Source of the DNA: [Phialemoniopsis] sp. UDSM-2020
Lineage: Eukaryota > Ascomycota > Sordariomycetes > Thyridiales > Thyridiaceae
Direction of reading: 5' to 3'
Assembly (NCBI GenBank): GCA_018873225.1
Contig: JAEILZ010000003.1
Location: forward strand, 3,410,001 to 3,474,000
DNA length: 64,000 bases
The notes beneath the pieces were generated by a model. It was not told the origin of the DNA. It worked only from the letters and a program-made list of their open reading frames with translations, and did not search any database. This document shows, one piece after another, positions 43,695 to 56,400 of this stretch (the first letter of the stretch is position 1; each line of letters starts with the position of its first letter). The translations under genes and the position numbers were made by a program.

Positions 43695-45180
43695 CTAGGA
43701 CCAGCCGCCCTGGCCAGGCTGGCCGAAGGGAGTGGTGCCGTAGGGCGTGGTACCACCACCGCCACCCCAGGCGCTCTGGTTGCCGCCACCGTAGGGAGTA
43801 GTGAAACCCTGGTCCTGGCCCCAGGGATCGCCGCCAGCGCCTCCGTCACCGTACTCGGGAGAGCGAGGGCCATCATACTCGCCGTTCGCAGCAGCACCCG
43901 AGCCGCCTTCGGGCTTCTGGAGCTCGTGGACAATGCCAGCAAGCTTCTCCTGCATGACACGGATACCCTCCTGGACAATCTCGTTGGGCTCCATCTGGCC
44001 AACGGACTCGACGTCGAAGTAGAACTTGCTGGGGACGGCGTCGTAGTCGAACGTCTCGCCCTCCTGAGGAGGATCTTCGAGAGCTGCGTTCTCGCTGAGG
44101 GGCCTGCGGGTATTCACTTAGTTCTCACGTTCATTTGACCAACAGTGGGCAAGCAGTGTAGACATACCACTCCTTAGCTGCATCCTCCTCATACCATAGA
44201 TCGAGGTGGCGGAGCTTGTTGTGAGGATCGTACTCGAAGCCGATGGCCGAGGCAGGGCACCACTTCGCGTGCTCCTTGGCAATACCCTTCTTGGCGATGC
44301 AGGTCATGTTAATCTCCTGTCCCTTGCGGAGCTTGACGATGATTGCGCCCTGACCCTCGGGGTCAGTGATGACGGGGTTGCCGACATAGTGATTTGGGCG
44401 GTTGCCGTCGACAACTATGTCTCGAGCATAGACCTTCATGGGCTCGTCGGTAGTGCACTTGGCGTGCAAGATCAGCTTGACGCTGCAGTGCTCGCAGTAC
44501 TGCTCGCAGTCGCAGTCGCGAGAGTAGTTGACGTCGCCGACGCCCTTGGCGCTGAGGGGAATGAGGCCCAGGCGGTGGGCGATGAACTCGTCAGCCAGCA
44601 CGCTGGTGTTCTCCTCGACCTCGACCAGATCGATGGCCATGGTCGGGACCTCGGCGAGCATGGTGCGACGCAGCGAGTTGGCGAGGGACAGATCGCAGTT
44701 GTAGAGCTGGAAGACGACGCGCTCGCTATTGGCCTGGTGATGATGACCAACGTCAGCTGCTGCCTCAGATATTTTTCAGATCGCAAAATGTCGTTTGTCT
44801 TACCATTGCGATCTTGACAGAGGGGCCAATAGCCTCGCTGTCCATCATCATGGGGTCGTAATCCATCTTGAGGGTGGCGCGACGGCGAGCTTTGGAAGTC
44901 TTCTGGTTCGGGTCCTCGTTCTCGTTGGTGTTAGCGGCCTCGTTGGAACTGAGCGAGTACTCGGACTGCTCAGGCGAGGGCAACTAGAAGTCAGGGTATC
45001 TCGGTCAGCGTCGCGCAAATCGTGTCGGCCTGCGAAGTCTCGAAGTTGAACGTGGAGAAAGCGGTTGATGGAAAGGCAGCCGCGCTCACTCGAGCTAAAA
45101 TTCGACGGAAGGAGGAACAAAGGTCGGGGAAGGATGGAAGCACTTACGCCCACGGCCGGGGTCTCGTTCATCTTGGCCAT
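43695..45180 (-). CDS. RPB3: RNA polymerase II subunit RPB3
   Basis: Rpb3 pairs with Rpb11 as the alpha-like platform of Pol II. Exons 45180-45148, 44983-44804, 44733-44168 and 44103-43695 give 395 aa. The core is clear: LANSLRRTMLAEVPTMAIDLVEVEENTSVLADEFIAHRLGLIPL (two adjoining blocks), the zinc loop CDCEQYCEHC, KLRKGQEINMTCIAKKGIAKEHAKW, KEWPLSENAALEDPPQEG and FDVESVG. The C-terminus is Gly/Pro-rich (TTPYGTTPFGQPGQGG). The first two exons add 50 residues before MDYDPMMMDSEA, where most orthologues begin; that inner Met (ATG at 44866) is an alternative start inside exon 2. The join KEW|PLSEN fixes the 44104 acceptor. Confidence 0.95.
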
Positions 45181-45602
45181 TGCTTCCAGCTTTTGATTGG
45201 TTGAATGGCCTTGAGGGCTGGTGATGATGGTGGTGCGTGCACTTTTAGCGTGATTTCTATCACGCCCTGGTGTGAGGGTAAATAAAGATGGGAGAAAGAG
45301 GCAGGAAGGTGGGGCCGCACAGGCCAAGTCTTGGATTTCACAGCTGCACTGCAAGCCAAGACCTTGGCCAATCAGACGGCCGAGCTAAAGCCGGGCGGGC
45401 CTTTGATCATCCGCCCCCTCGGTCAGGGTCGGAAAAATTTCAAAAGGGCAGGCGTCGGCTTACAAGGAAAAGCTAGGTAGGTACACCAGACCAGACCCCG
45501 AATTGTACTGATAGAGAGAAAGCCCATCATCACGATATTCCCCCGTCCGGCACACGACCACATCAGCTCCCCAGCCCAACCACATCCCACCCTTCGCCCA
45601 CA
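45181..45602. promoter_or_regulatory. Divergent promoter, RPB3 / mitochondrial GrpE
   Basis: This 422-bp interval serves two divergent genes. A CCAATCA box lies at 45367-45373, roughly midway, and a C-rich leader precedes the ATG at 45603. Confidence 0.5.
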
Positions 45603-46399
45603 ATGCTACGCCAATCCCTCATGAACTCTTCAAGAGTGCTCAGCACTTCTCTCAAAACCGTTTCTCAAAGACCCCTTGCCAGGACACAATTCCGGATAGC
45701 ACCGTCCTTGGCCGTCAGGACAGCTCAGCCGAGCTTATCGAGATGGTACAGCGACGAGGCCAACAAGGAGCCCGCTAAGGACGCCACCGCCGCCGAGGGT
45801 CAGGCTGCTGCCGAGGGAGCTGACGCTGAGTCTGCTGCTAAGAAGGAACTCGAGGCAAAGAACAAGGAGGTTCTTGAATGGAAGGTTCGTCGCCTGCCCG
45901 CTCGCTCTGCCCTTCCACATAGCTCCCAGCCAGCAATTGCTAACTTTGTACCAAATAGGACAAGTACCTCCGATCCGTCGCCGACTTCAGGAACCTGCAG
46001 GACAGGACATCCCGCGAGATGAAGTCGGCCCGCGACTTCGCCATCCAGAAGTTCGCCAAGGACCTCGTCGACAGCGTCGACAACCTCGACCGCGCCCTCG
46101 CCATGGTCCCTGAGGAGAAGCTCAACGCCGAGGAGAAGACCGGCCACCTCCAGGACCTCGTCAGCCTGTACGACGGCCTCAAGATGACCGAGAACATCCT
46201 CATGCAGACCCTGAAGAAGCACGGCCTCGAGCGATTCAGCCCCGAGGGCGAGAAGTTCAACCCCAACGAGCACGAGGCCACCTTCATGACCCCTATGCAG
46301 GACAAGGAGAACAACACCGTCTTCCACGTCCAGCAGAAGGGCTTCAAGCTCAACGGTCGTGTCCTGAGAGCCGCCAAGGTCGGCGTCGTCAAGAACTAA
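45603..46399 (+). CDS. MGE1: GrpE homologue, mitochondrial Hsp70 nucleotide exchange factor
   Basis: Mge1 releases ADP from matrix Hsp70 during protein import and folding. Exons 45603-45884 and 45959-46399 encode 240 aa. Residues 1-50 are an Arg/Ser-rich presequence ending near RWYSDEA. A long helix follows (AKKELEAKNKEVLEWK|DKYLRSVADFRNLQDRTSRE) with the intron in the middle of the GrpE helix. Family motifs are FAIQKFAKDLVDSVDNLDRAL, MTENILMQTLKKHGLERFSPEGEKFNPNEHEA (in two blocks) and the C-terminal beta domain VFHVQQKGFKLNGRVLRAAKVGV. Exon 2 is mainly C- and G-ending. The intron uses donor GTTCGT. Confidence 0.95.
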
Positions 46400-47025
46400 T
46401 AATGGAGTAAAAGCTCCCAAAAGAGGTCCGGGCTCATCGCAACCCTCCTCTCAACCACCTGTATCATGTATCAACATCTATACTTCTTCCTGTATTATGG
46501 CCTGGCGTTCAGCACGGGGCCGCTATTTGTATAATGCTCCTCTCACGATCTAAAAGCATGGCATGAAGCAAAAAGAGAAATGTCTTTGGAAGCAAAAAGG
46601 GACCTGGAATGGGCGGGGTTCAGCATCTACGCGTTATCTTTGTACATAGACTTGTGCCACAACAATACCAGCATATGGGGCCTTGCCTGGTGTAAGGCTG
46701 GCTCCCATGGAGACACACTGCTTGTCTGATCACCTACTTATTCACCTCTCCTTACATTGTTGTGGTGCTCGCCATGTGTAGCAATGGTTTGTGTCTCGGG
46801 ATGAGAGAAGAGCGAAGGAAACAGATCGAACGCAACGCTCTATCCTTATGAGGCTGTGGCCATGACTCCAAAATGCTTGTTTGATTTGTCATTAACAATG
46901 CTCACGTAGCAAGATCCATGTATCAAGTACATGTGCGTGCTCTGTCTAAATATACACTTAGGTGACAAGCTCCCAAAACATGCGACGGAAGAGAGACCTC
47001 CATCTCTAAGCCATGCAGATTCCCA
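46400..47025. other. Convergent 3' space, MGE1 / RFC1
   Basis: These 626 bp contain presumed 3' UTRs and no supported gene. Confidence 0.45.
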
Positions 47026-50000
47026 TTACTTCTTGCCCTTGCCTCGACCAGCAGCCTTGCCCTTGCCCTTGGCCTTCGGCTTAGCTCCGTCATCGTCATC
47101 GTCGTCAGCATCTGCCTTGGCAGCTTTCTTCGAGGCACGCTTGGCCTTTGGCTTGGGCTGCTTGATATATTTGTCGCCCTTGAGGTCCAGCTCATCATCA
47201 ACGGGCTCGACTGGCTCCACGACCTCTGCGTCGTCCTCCTCCTCAATTGCCTCCTCCAGATCAGGGGCCTCCTTAGCCATCTTTCGGGGCGCTGCGACGT
47301 TGCTGGCCTTCATGAAAGGAACAGGGTGAGACATGGCATTGACGCTGCAAAAGTTAGTTGATTACCTTGGATGAGCATAAGGATTGGAATGGTACTCACG
47401 TCCTTGTAAAAGCGGCCTTAGTCTGTGTCTCAATGCTGATCTTCTCCTCGTTTTGAGGACCAACGCCAAGCTCCTTGATAGCATCAAAATCATCACGCGT
47501 CAAGTAGTAGCTATCCATCAGTTGGATAACATCCTCAATGCACTCTTTACCCTCCATCTCGAGACGCTTGATGAGTTGATGCCAAAGGACGGGCAGATAC
47601 TGCTGTCGAATCTCATTATGATCGCCAGAAGACTTCAGTCTCATATGCGAATGAATCTCGCGGACAAAGCGACCCAACTTGCCAGTCTTGCTGTTGTTGC
47701 CCAACCATGAGGTGAATGAAGATCCAATGAGCTGACCAGAGATGAGGCTCGCGGGTCTAACCGTACTAAAGACGGCATGTGTCGGCATCAAGCTCCACTG
47801 CTGCTGAGGACCGTGGATCATTCTATCAACCAAGTCTCCATCGCTGATGCTCTCAGCCGCTTGATCAAAGAGCTCAAGGGTCTTGAGTTTATGCTCCCTT
47901 TGGCTGTAGCCCTTGCCGTTCAGGGCCATGGGTTTCGTGCTTAGGTAGTTCTCCTGGATCATCAGGTAGCTGAATTCGTGGTCGTTGAAATACAACTCGA
48001 TCTTGTCATTGAGTGTGGCTTTGCTTGCCGGACCGAAGAGACCGCCACCAAGCATCTTCTGACAAATGTCCCAAGGCTTGAGAACGACGTGCTTCTCCCA
48101 CGCCTTTGACATGGACTTGCTCTGGTCATAGCTCATCGAAGTCTGATCCAGTTTGGCCGTTGCCAGCATGTTGATGATCTGACGGATGTCCTTGTTGGTG
48201 CCCTCGATGAGTGCGTCGATAACCTGCGGAGGTAGCTTCAAGCCCTCGCGATGCGAGATTGTCATGATTCGCGACCTGATCTGATCAACTGTTGGACGAA
48301 TGAACTTGACGTCAAACGCAACATGGTCGAAAGGTTTCATCTTTGGCAGTCTTCGCTCGTTGCAGATCAAAATCAGGGGCACTTCCGTCTTCTTGCAGAA
48401 TTTGGCCAGTGCACCCACACCACCACGATCACCAGCCGACATGCCGTCAACCTCGTCCATGATGAGCACAATGTTCTTCTTGCCCGCGTCGACTTTCTTG
48501 CCGTCGCCGGTGAAGAAGCCCAAGAGTGATGTGTTGTTCATGACATCACTAACACCATTCTCGACGAGCTTCTTGCTTCGGGTGTCACTGGCGTTACTCT
48601 CGATCACGTCGTACCCGGCCATGTTCGCGGCGAGATGGGCTGCTGTCGTTTTCCCAATGCCCGGGGGGCCAGAGATGATGATAGCACGTGTGCCACCCAT
48701 GCCGTCCGCGCCGCGTCGCTGGAAGTCGTACTTTTTGTTCTTGGCCCAGTTTGCCAGCCAGTTTGAAATCTTTTCGACTTGTCCTTTGTTTCCGCAGATC
48801 TGATTGATCTGCGTTGGAGCGTACTTGGTAGTCCACAGCTGCGCGCTGGCCGGCTGCGGCGCACGAGGAACAGCAGCACCACGGGCAGAAGCGGCCTTCT
48901 GAGCCTTCTCTGCTTCGGCCTTGCGTGCCTTTTCCTCTTTCTCCATTTCCAGCGCCTGCTGCTTGACCTGGGCTTCTTGCTCCTTCTGCTTCTGGCGAGC
49001 TTTCTCGGCACTAACTCCACTTCCACCATTCGCAGGCATTTTGCGGATCAGCTCAAAGAGACCGTTCTCGTCGATGGTTTTGAGGCCAAGATCTTCGATC
49101 TTTCTCAATTTGCTAGGACCGGCATCATCACCAAGGACCACCCAATTCGTCTTGCTGCTCGGGCCACCCGTCACCTTGCCACCATACCGTTTGACTAAGG
49201 CCTGGGCTTCCTCTCGGCCGATGGTCTGCAGAAGTCCAGTGAAAACGAAGGTCTGTCCAGCCAGGCAGTTCTCCGCGCCCTCGGGCAATTCGACAGCACC
49301 GGCGTTTGGAGCGGGGCCGCTGTTTCCTCCACCAGCACCCTTCCGCCAGTCAAATTTGGCATTGGGGTCCTTGGGCGGCGGCGTAGGGGCTCGTACGGTC
49401 GGGATATTGTTAATAATGGACTGCATAACAGCGTCCTCAACATCGTTGGCCTTCTTCGCCTTGGGCGTGGCTTTCGCAGCCTTGGGTTTCGCGGGGGCAG
49501 TCTTCTTGCGTGGTTTAACGTCCTCCATCTCTTCATCTTCGTCCGACTCAGCCTCGGGAGACTTGCGCTTCTTGGATGCGGCAGCAGCCTTTCCGTTGGC
49601 TCGACCTTTTGCCGGCGCTGGCTTGACGTCTTCGTCAGAATCTTCCGCTTTGATGGCAGCTTTGCTGCGTGATGCCACCCTCTTCGGCTGTGGGAGGAAG
49701 TCGTCATCACTATCCTCTTCGGCATAGTCGTCATTCTTTCGCTTGTGTCCTTTCATGTCGGCGGCAAAGATGTCATCTCCACCATCCGCATCATCCATAT
49801 AAGCATCTTCATCGTCGTCCAGGTTGTGCTTGGCATACGAGCCACTAGCTCTCTTCTTGCTGGCCGGCTGTCCGTTGCCCGTAGAGCTCTTGCTCTGGGC
49901 TGCCGGGGCTGCTTTGGTCCTCGGACTGCTGCGCACCTCCAGATTCGTCTTGTTTTGTGTCTTTGTAGCAGCCTTGGGGGTTGTCTGAGTCTTTCCACCC

Positions 50001-50439
50001 TTCGAGTTGCTTGATGCGAAATAGTCGCTGGCAGAGATAGCCACACCTTTCACAGATTCGGGTTCTCTGCAAACTTGTCAGGATTTTATTCGGTATTCAC
50101 TAAGCAGGAGCACTCACGCTGCTTTCTTCTTCGGGGTAGACCTTGTTGTGGGCTTCTTGGATCTGAATCAAGCTGGAATTAGAAGGGTACTTTGGGAGAA
50201 GGGTGTTTGGTATGTGGACATACTCGGCTACAACGGCAACATCGTCGTCGTCGCTATCTGCGAGCACCTTTCGACCCTCTGCGAGTAATGTTAGAAAAAG
50301 TGCAATTCCAAATGAACAATGCACGCAAGAACGTACTGCTGCGGCCTTTCTTTGCAGGCTCTTCAGCCTTTTTTGCAGCTGGTTTTGGTGGTGGAGGGGC
50401 ACCTTTGGCCCCGAAGAAGGAGCGAATATCCGCTGGCAT
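47026..50439 (-). CDS. RFC1: Replication factor C large subunit
   Basis: Rfc1 is the large subunit of the PCNA clamp loader. Exons 50439-50337, 50278-50224, 50162-50118, 50066-47400 and 47344-47026 join in phase to 1062 aa. The N-terminus MPADIRSFFG resembles a PCNA-interacting box. Residues 35-330 are disordered, with acidic and Lys-rich blocks. The BRCT domain is at about 333-417 (ENCLAGQTFVFTGLL, KRYGGKVTGGPSSKTNWVV). A helical Glu/Lys stretch precedes the AAA+ module: Walker A SGPPGIGKTTAAHLAAN near 533, VIESNASDTRSKK and Walker B IVLIMDEVDGMSAGDRGG. The RFC1 C-terminal domain (GQLIGSSFTSWLGNNSKTGKL) follows, then a basic/acidic tail. MRPL16 is divergent; RFC5 lies just beyond. Confidence 0.96.
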
Positions 50440-50924
50440 AGTGACGATTGCGGACAAACGGGTGCACGAAATCAGTTGCTTTTGAACTTTGCGATGACGG
50501 TTTAAAATGACATCGCAGGATGAAGGAAGGCTTTTGAGAACCAGCAGACACAAATAATCTACCTGGCAGAAAACCAGGCAGACAGGTGAATGCTTTGGGT
50601 GAGGGTGGAAGCCTGGGGTTGAATGGAGGTTGCTGGGTGGGTGAAACTTTGGTGAGCTTCAGTGAGGTCGACACGCGAAGACGACGCGACTAGCGTGGCC
50701 ACTCAATTGAAAGGGTCATCAATCCCATTAATGAATTGAGGAGCTTTGGCGCTAGTCTTGCTAGGCAGATTTTGGATGCCTGAGAATTGGGGCGGATTTT
50801 AGTCAAAGCTCCACCCCCAGTCGCAATTGAACTTTTTGTTTGTTGCAGCAGACGACCAAGAAGGAGCGGCCCGGGTTTGAACGCCTGCCATTGACAACAA
50901 CTCAAACAGCTGCAGGCCGCCAAA
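50440..50924. promoter_or_regulatory. Divergent promoter RFC1 / MRPL16 with MluI-box-like motifs
   Basis: ACGCGA occurs at 50673-50678 and again at 50684-50689, about 235-250 bp from both start codons. ACGCG is the core of the MBF-bound box that drives G1/S genes in fungi; whether it works here is inferred. Confidence 0.45.
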
Positions 50925-51800
50925 ATGAAGCACAATGCTTCATCAGAGCTCCTCCGAGCCTTTCAAGGCCTGAGGATATCGTCGGCGGCTCCGTTGCGTC
51001 CCCGGATCAGCCCCGTAGCGACCTCGATCTTCGGAGCGACGAGGCACTCCCCGATACTATCCAATGTCCGAGCCTTCTCAGCCACGGCGCCCGTCGCCGG
51101 CTCATGGCTCGAGCCATTCATGAACAGGAAGCGAAAGATGATGAAGGGCCGGCCCCGAGTGCCCACCGGTGGCTCGGCCAAGGGCACGACGGTTGTGTGG
51201 GGAGATTACGGCCTGCGCATGTGGGATCACCACCGCCGGATCAGCGCAAAGCAGCTCAAGATCGCCGAGGATACCATCAAGCAGAGGTTACGTGGTCAGC
51301 GATATCGGTTATACAAGAGGGTTGCTTGCAACGTTGGTGTGTACGTTAGCGGTAACGAGGTATGTTTCAGGCTACGATAATATCGCATTTTATGTCGGTA
51401 ATACTGACCCGAGTCGACAGATGCGTATGGGTAAAGGAAAAGGTTCTTTTGATCACTGGGCTACGAGGGTTGCCGTGAACCAGATTCTCTTCGAGATTAG
51501 GGGAGCTATCCACGAGCAAGTCGTCCGAGATGCTTTCCGCCTGGCTGGAAACAAGCTGCCCGGTAAGCTCGAGAATTTATAGAGACTTGCCCTCGCCATC
51601 TCATTTTACTGACTATTTCCATGCTAGGCTTCTACGAATTTGTCAAGAAGGGAGATGCACCAGTTGTTGGAATCACAAAGCTCGATGGTGTGACGTTGGA
51701 AGAACTGAAGCGACCGAGGAGGCAGCTTCCTGAGGCCGAGAAGCCAGCTGTACCACCAACAGTAGCCAGCACGCCTAGCTCTGTTCCCCCTCCATCATAG
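50925..51800 (+). CDS. MRPL16: Mitochondrial large-subunit ribosomal protein uL16m
   Basis: uL16 lies near the A site and central protuberance of the large ribosomal subunit. Exons 50925-51359, 51421-51562 and 51628-51800 encode 249 aa. The first 55 residues look like a mitochondrial presequence (LLRAFQGLRISSAAPLRPRIS, SNVRAFSATA). The ribosomal domain follows: NRKRKMMKGRPRVPTGGSAKGT, WGDYGLRMWDHHRRISAKQL, and across the intron GNE|MRMGKGKGSFDHWATRVAVNQI, with FRLAGNKLPG|FYEFVKKGDAPVV at the end. A short Pro-rich tail (AVPPTVASTPSSVPPPS) closes the protein. The second intron sits in a conserved Gly codon. It is flanked by two clamp-loader genes. Confidence 0.95.
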
Positions 51801-52207
51801 AGTGTATATCAAAACTTGTAGAACACCTTAAAACATGTATAACACGATCAGATCATGACCTCGAATCGAACAGAGATCCGACGTCCCCTTAGCTAGCAAT
51901 AGTTGGCCATGAATCTTGATGGAGCAGCCTGCAATCTCGAAAGAACAGAGACTCCGTTGAAAATCAACTTGACAGCTTGAGCGTCTTCTCAGGTGTCGCA
52001 TTCGACCTTCTCCAATGCAGTGCTAGAGCATCAAAGGCTGGTCTTCAAAGAGTTGGAGACCCCTGCTAGCCCCATTTTGCCTGTGCTTCCGCACGGGCCA
52101 CCGCGTTAATTGAAAGCTAGCTGCACTACGCGCTGCAACGCGTTTCCTCACCTCCAAAAGTTCCAGACATCACCACCACAAGGCAATCAGCGTCAAAAGT
52201 CGCAGCC
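51801..52207. promoter_or_regulatory. MRPL16 3' end and RFC5 promoter with ACGCGT box
   Basis: ACGCGT at 52138-52143 is a perfect MluI cell-cycle box 65 bp before the RFC5 ATG. A function in G1/S control is inferred from fungal replication genes. Confidence 0.5.
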
Positions 52208-53425
52208 ATGGCCCTCATAGTCGACAAACACAGGCCGCGCACTCTAGATGCGCTGACCTACCATCCAGAGCTCTCAGAGCGTTTACGCTCTCTGGTGCGT
52301 TGCTCACCCTTCCCAACTTTCTCTAGCACTGCCACCCCGCCATATGTTGTCGAAAGAACGTATGGACTGACGCGAAGCTTCCTGGCTCATCTAGGCTCAA
52401 TCTGGCGATTTCCCCCATCTCCTCGTCTACGGACCTTCCGGAGCCGGCAAGAAGACCCGCATTGTGGCCACGCTTAAGGAGCTGTACGGCCCGGGCGTGG
52501 AGAAAATCAAGATCGACGCCCGCGTATTCCAGACGAGTAGCAATCGCAAATTGGAGTTCAACATCGTCGCCTCTGTCTACCACCTCGAGATCACCCCTTC
52601 CGACGTCGGCAACTATGACCGCGTCGTCGTACAGGACCTGCTGAAAGAGGTCGCCCAGACGCAGCAGGTCGACCAGTCAGCACGGCAGCGATTCAAGGTC
52701 GTGGTGATCAACGAGGCCGACCACCTGACGCGAGACGCACAGGCAGCCTTGCGCCGAACGATGGAGAAGTACTCGCCCAACCTACGGCTCATCCTGCTCG
52801 CCAATTCGACGGCCAATATCATCGCCCCTATCCGGTCACGAACGCTGCTCGTGCGCGTGGCGGCGCCCTCGCACGAAGAGATCTGCGACGTACTGGCCGT
52901 ATCGGCCAAGAAGGAGGGCTGGCCCGTTGTCAAGGGTCTACACCAGAGGATAGCACAGGACAGCGGCAGGAATCTGCGCAAGGCGCTGTTGATGTATGAG
53001 GCGGTGCATGCACAGAAGTGAGTACATTCCGCCAAGTGTGATCCACTGTCCGCCACGGAGACTAACAAGCTTCTAGTGAGAAAGTCACGGAGACAACACC
53101 CATAGCGCCACCAGACTGGGAGGCGCTGATCGGCCAGATCGCCAAGGAGATCATGGAAGAGCATTCACCACAACGAATCCTGCAAGTCCGAGCAAAGCTC
53201 TACGATCTCCTCACCCACTGCATCCCGCCTACCATCATCCTCAAGACACTGACCTTCAAACTGGTCGCTGGAATCGACGACGCGCTCAAGGGCGACGTCA
53301 TCAAGTGGTCAGCCTTTTACGAGCACCGAATCAAGACGGGTACCAAGGTCATCTTCCACCTGGAGGCTTTCGTTGCCAAGTTCATGAGGATATTCGAGAT
53401 GTATTTGATGAGCATGGACATGTGA
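52208..53425 (+). CDS. RFC5: Replication factor C small subunit 5 (human RFC3 orthologue)
   Basis: Rfc5 is a clamp-loader AAA+ subunit shared by the Rad24, Ctf18 and Elg1 complexes. Exons 52208-52294, 52395-53017 and 53077-53425 encode 352 aa. It starts MALIVDKHRPRTLDALTYH; the joined exon 2 reads AQSGDFPHLLVYGPSGAGKKTR (P-loop). The Walker B is VVVINEADHLT, the form usual for this subunit and consistent with a non-hydrolysing site. ALRRTMEKYSPNLRLIL and SRTLLVR (SRC position) follow. The C-terminal collar helices (LDDALKG-like GIDDALKGDVIKW and FHLEAFVAKFMRIFE) end at MDM. Walker A and the arginine-finger regions look intact. Confidence 0.96.
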
Positions 53426-56400
53426 GGGAGGCATAGCAGCATGTCGAAACGAAGGAAAAGGAGCAGCAAGTGGCCCTCGGCGTTATCTGACAGGGACGGG
53501 AATCATTCATGTGTTATAGGGAGTACATGGAGGCCAATTGCATGTTACATACGGGCTGCTGTTTGCCCAAGCACTCTTGAACTCAAAGGGGAATGAATAC
53601 TCAGGAGCTTGAGCATGGGTGACACGACGATGGTCGAAAGAGGTATATCTCACAGCTTAATTGCTTTAGCAAGAAAATAGACCATGTCAACCTACATTGG
53701 CAGCAGAGCCGGTCCAGAAAATCGAGCTGAGGAGAGCGTTCGAACAGGGGGAGAATTGAACATGACTATGACTACCTAGGTAGTGTATGAATTCGTCCTC
53801 GAGCTTTGAGTACTGATGAGTGACTGCATTGACTCAGCGGTACTCATACAACAACAGTATTTGGTAGCTTCCAGATTTGTGCCCTTCAGGGGAAAACTCG
53901 AAAGTCTTCGTAAAGTCATCAGGCTAGAGTCATGCTTGTTCCAGTAGACTCACCGGCGATAGCGATTCACACTAACACGGGCGGACTCTCTCGCCATCCG
54001 ACCCTGATTTGCTCGATAAGGCATCTGGACTTACTGTGCAGGATCCTCATAAAGTCTGGACCATCTCTCCTCGTTTGGGGGAATTAATAGAAGGAGAGCC
54101 GCGCAGACAAGTTGCACTCTGCCCGGATGGGTGGAAACCTTCCAGTGTCTACCATAGAGTTGATGAGCGACACTATGTATGTATGTCGAATAGCCATCCG
54201 ATTCGAACGAACCTATATATTTTCACATATGAAAAGAGAAGCCCCCATCTTTGGGGACGTGTACTTATTCGCCTCTGCGACGGCAATAATACAGCACTCT
54301 TGTACCATCAGTCTTTGCTCCACCAGCCCACAGCCCTGCCGGGTGGCACTGGGAACCACGACAAACAGCACAGGATCTGGAGCACAGCTTCCGTGCGCTG
54401 AAACCAGCCAACCTACACGAGGTGAGTGGCCAAAGATCACACGCTACTACTGTACTCACATTTGATCTGGAGATCACTGGACGCGCATCCCAAAGTTACC
54501 TTACCTTTCTGGTGACAGCTGCCAGGAACCAGGTTGCTGATGCCCGCAACGTAGTACCCGTCGCGCAAAGCTCTCGCGCGTGGACCTTCATCCCACCTTA
54601 CCCCACCAATACGATACCCAGCTTCATCTCTCACCTACAGCATTTGACGTCTACGAGTTGTACCTGTTGCGACGTTGTTTCAAGAGAGAGCAAAAATTGC
54701 CAAAAAGAAGTTCACAAGGGTCGCTCGCTTTGGGACTCTTGCCTAAAAAGGCAATAGTTCCAATGGTTGTGTGTATTGTGGGGGGCGGAGACGCCCAAGA
54801 CGCTCTCAACAGCTGCACAATCGCACCGTTGGTCATTGGTCCCGCCCGGTATCGCAATACTGACCTCCGCTCCCAGGGGCGGGAAAATTGCAAATATGTC
54901 GCGCAATTATGGATAGTTGCGCTGGCCGTGGCACAGCCCACACAATGGGGTACAGCATTCTAGGTCTGGTACTACCGCGATGGAGGGTCCCATTCATCGT
55001 ATGTTTGCCCGCGTCTCACGGCGCCTCCTCCGGGACCACACCCCGCTGGGGGAATATCAAATTGTCCCAGGCACCGGGCGCCCGCAGAAATGGACGCCGC
55101 TACTAAGCTTTTTCGAGTGGTCCGCATTACCTCAGCAGGAAAAAAGGGCCAAGCCAGATTTACAAGCTGCAGGGGGCATCTCCTAATGCTCAGAAGAGGC
55201 CAAGGACCAAAAGCAGCCGCACCAACGCACGGCAATCGCAAACTAGACGTGCGCTATCATGACCCCCCCGGGAGTGCAAGGCTTGGGTCAACTTCCGTTT
55301 GTCCAGAGTGGATCGCACTTAGCGCCCGACCGCACTCCGCAGCGACTGGAGACTGTAGCCGAACTAGGCCAGACCGGGAGGCTCGGTCGCAGGGCAACAC
55401 GCGGGCGCAAAACAAGATGAGACCACACTTCAATGCCCGGCAAGCTGGGGCGGAAGGGAAGTGTCAGAAGAGAACGCGCGACACTCGTTACCGAAGTAGT
55501 GGCTATCGGCAGCAGTTCATGTCTCCAGCCGGAGGTCTTCGGGGAGCTGCAGAGCATCGGATCTCTCCGGCGGTTTGTCGCTGGTCAAAGCTGCCCAAGT
55601 CGCCGTTACAAGCGTTCAGCCAATCGAGCTCACGGTAGATGGAAGATGATTGAGGAGCCTACCAGTGGATGGCGATCCAAGAGTGCCCAGAGCTTTCCCC
55701 ACCCCAGTGGCATGCCTGGTCTGCAGCATCCGAGGTGTTTCCCCTTCCGTTCATCCTCCTCTCCCAGTTGAGCAGTCCATGAGCATCCGGAAGAACCGCA
55801 GTGGCCTTGGCCGAGCATACTGCGGTGATGAAAGCCCGGTAGTTGACGACATATCTCGCTGCATGTGGCAAAGATTGGCGAACTTGATGGTGGATGGCCG
55901 CGCAGCCTTGTGCGACTCCTCCTTACATTCGTTGGAATAAAGGTAGCGAGGGGTACGCAGGAGACAGTAGGGCAGTCAGAGGGAGGATCAAGGTCTTCTT
56001 ATGAGCAATGCCAGACGGCATGGCTCCGTCTGGTAGTACTGTGCGCTGCATCCCATTCTCCACGATTTGTCCAAAATAGCCTCGTAGCACTTTGGACTGT
56101 GGTGAATGTCGATTATTGACTCAATTAAGAAGGTATCGAGTCCCAGGCTTAGCTCGTGGCACCTTGCGCACTCTTGTTGAGGATCGCTTGACAGATCCGC
56201 CATGTATCGGTACTTGCATACCCCACACCTACCTGAAGAACGAAGTACCTTAGCTTGTCGCAAAATGACTTTTGGCTAGAAAGGCGGTATTGGCGAGCCA
56301 GGGCTGGCAATGGTCATCAGCTCTTCGAGCTCTTGGAGGGGGGCGCCAATCATGCTTGACGTGACACCTCCCAGAAGAGGGCGCCAATATCCCGTTCTCT

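Noticed and set aside
55090..55638. 182-codon plus-strand frame in the gene-poor block
   Set aside because: Arg/Ser/Ala-rich without domain, several overlapping frames of similar length exist, and no intron or leader pattern.
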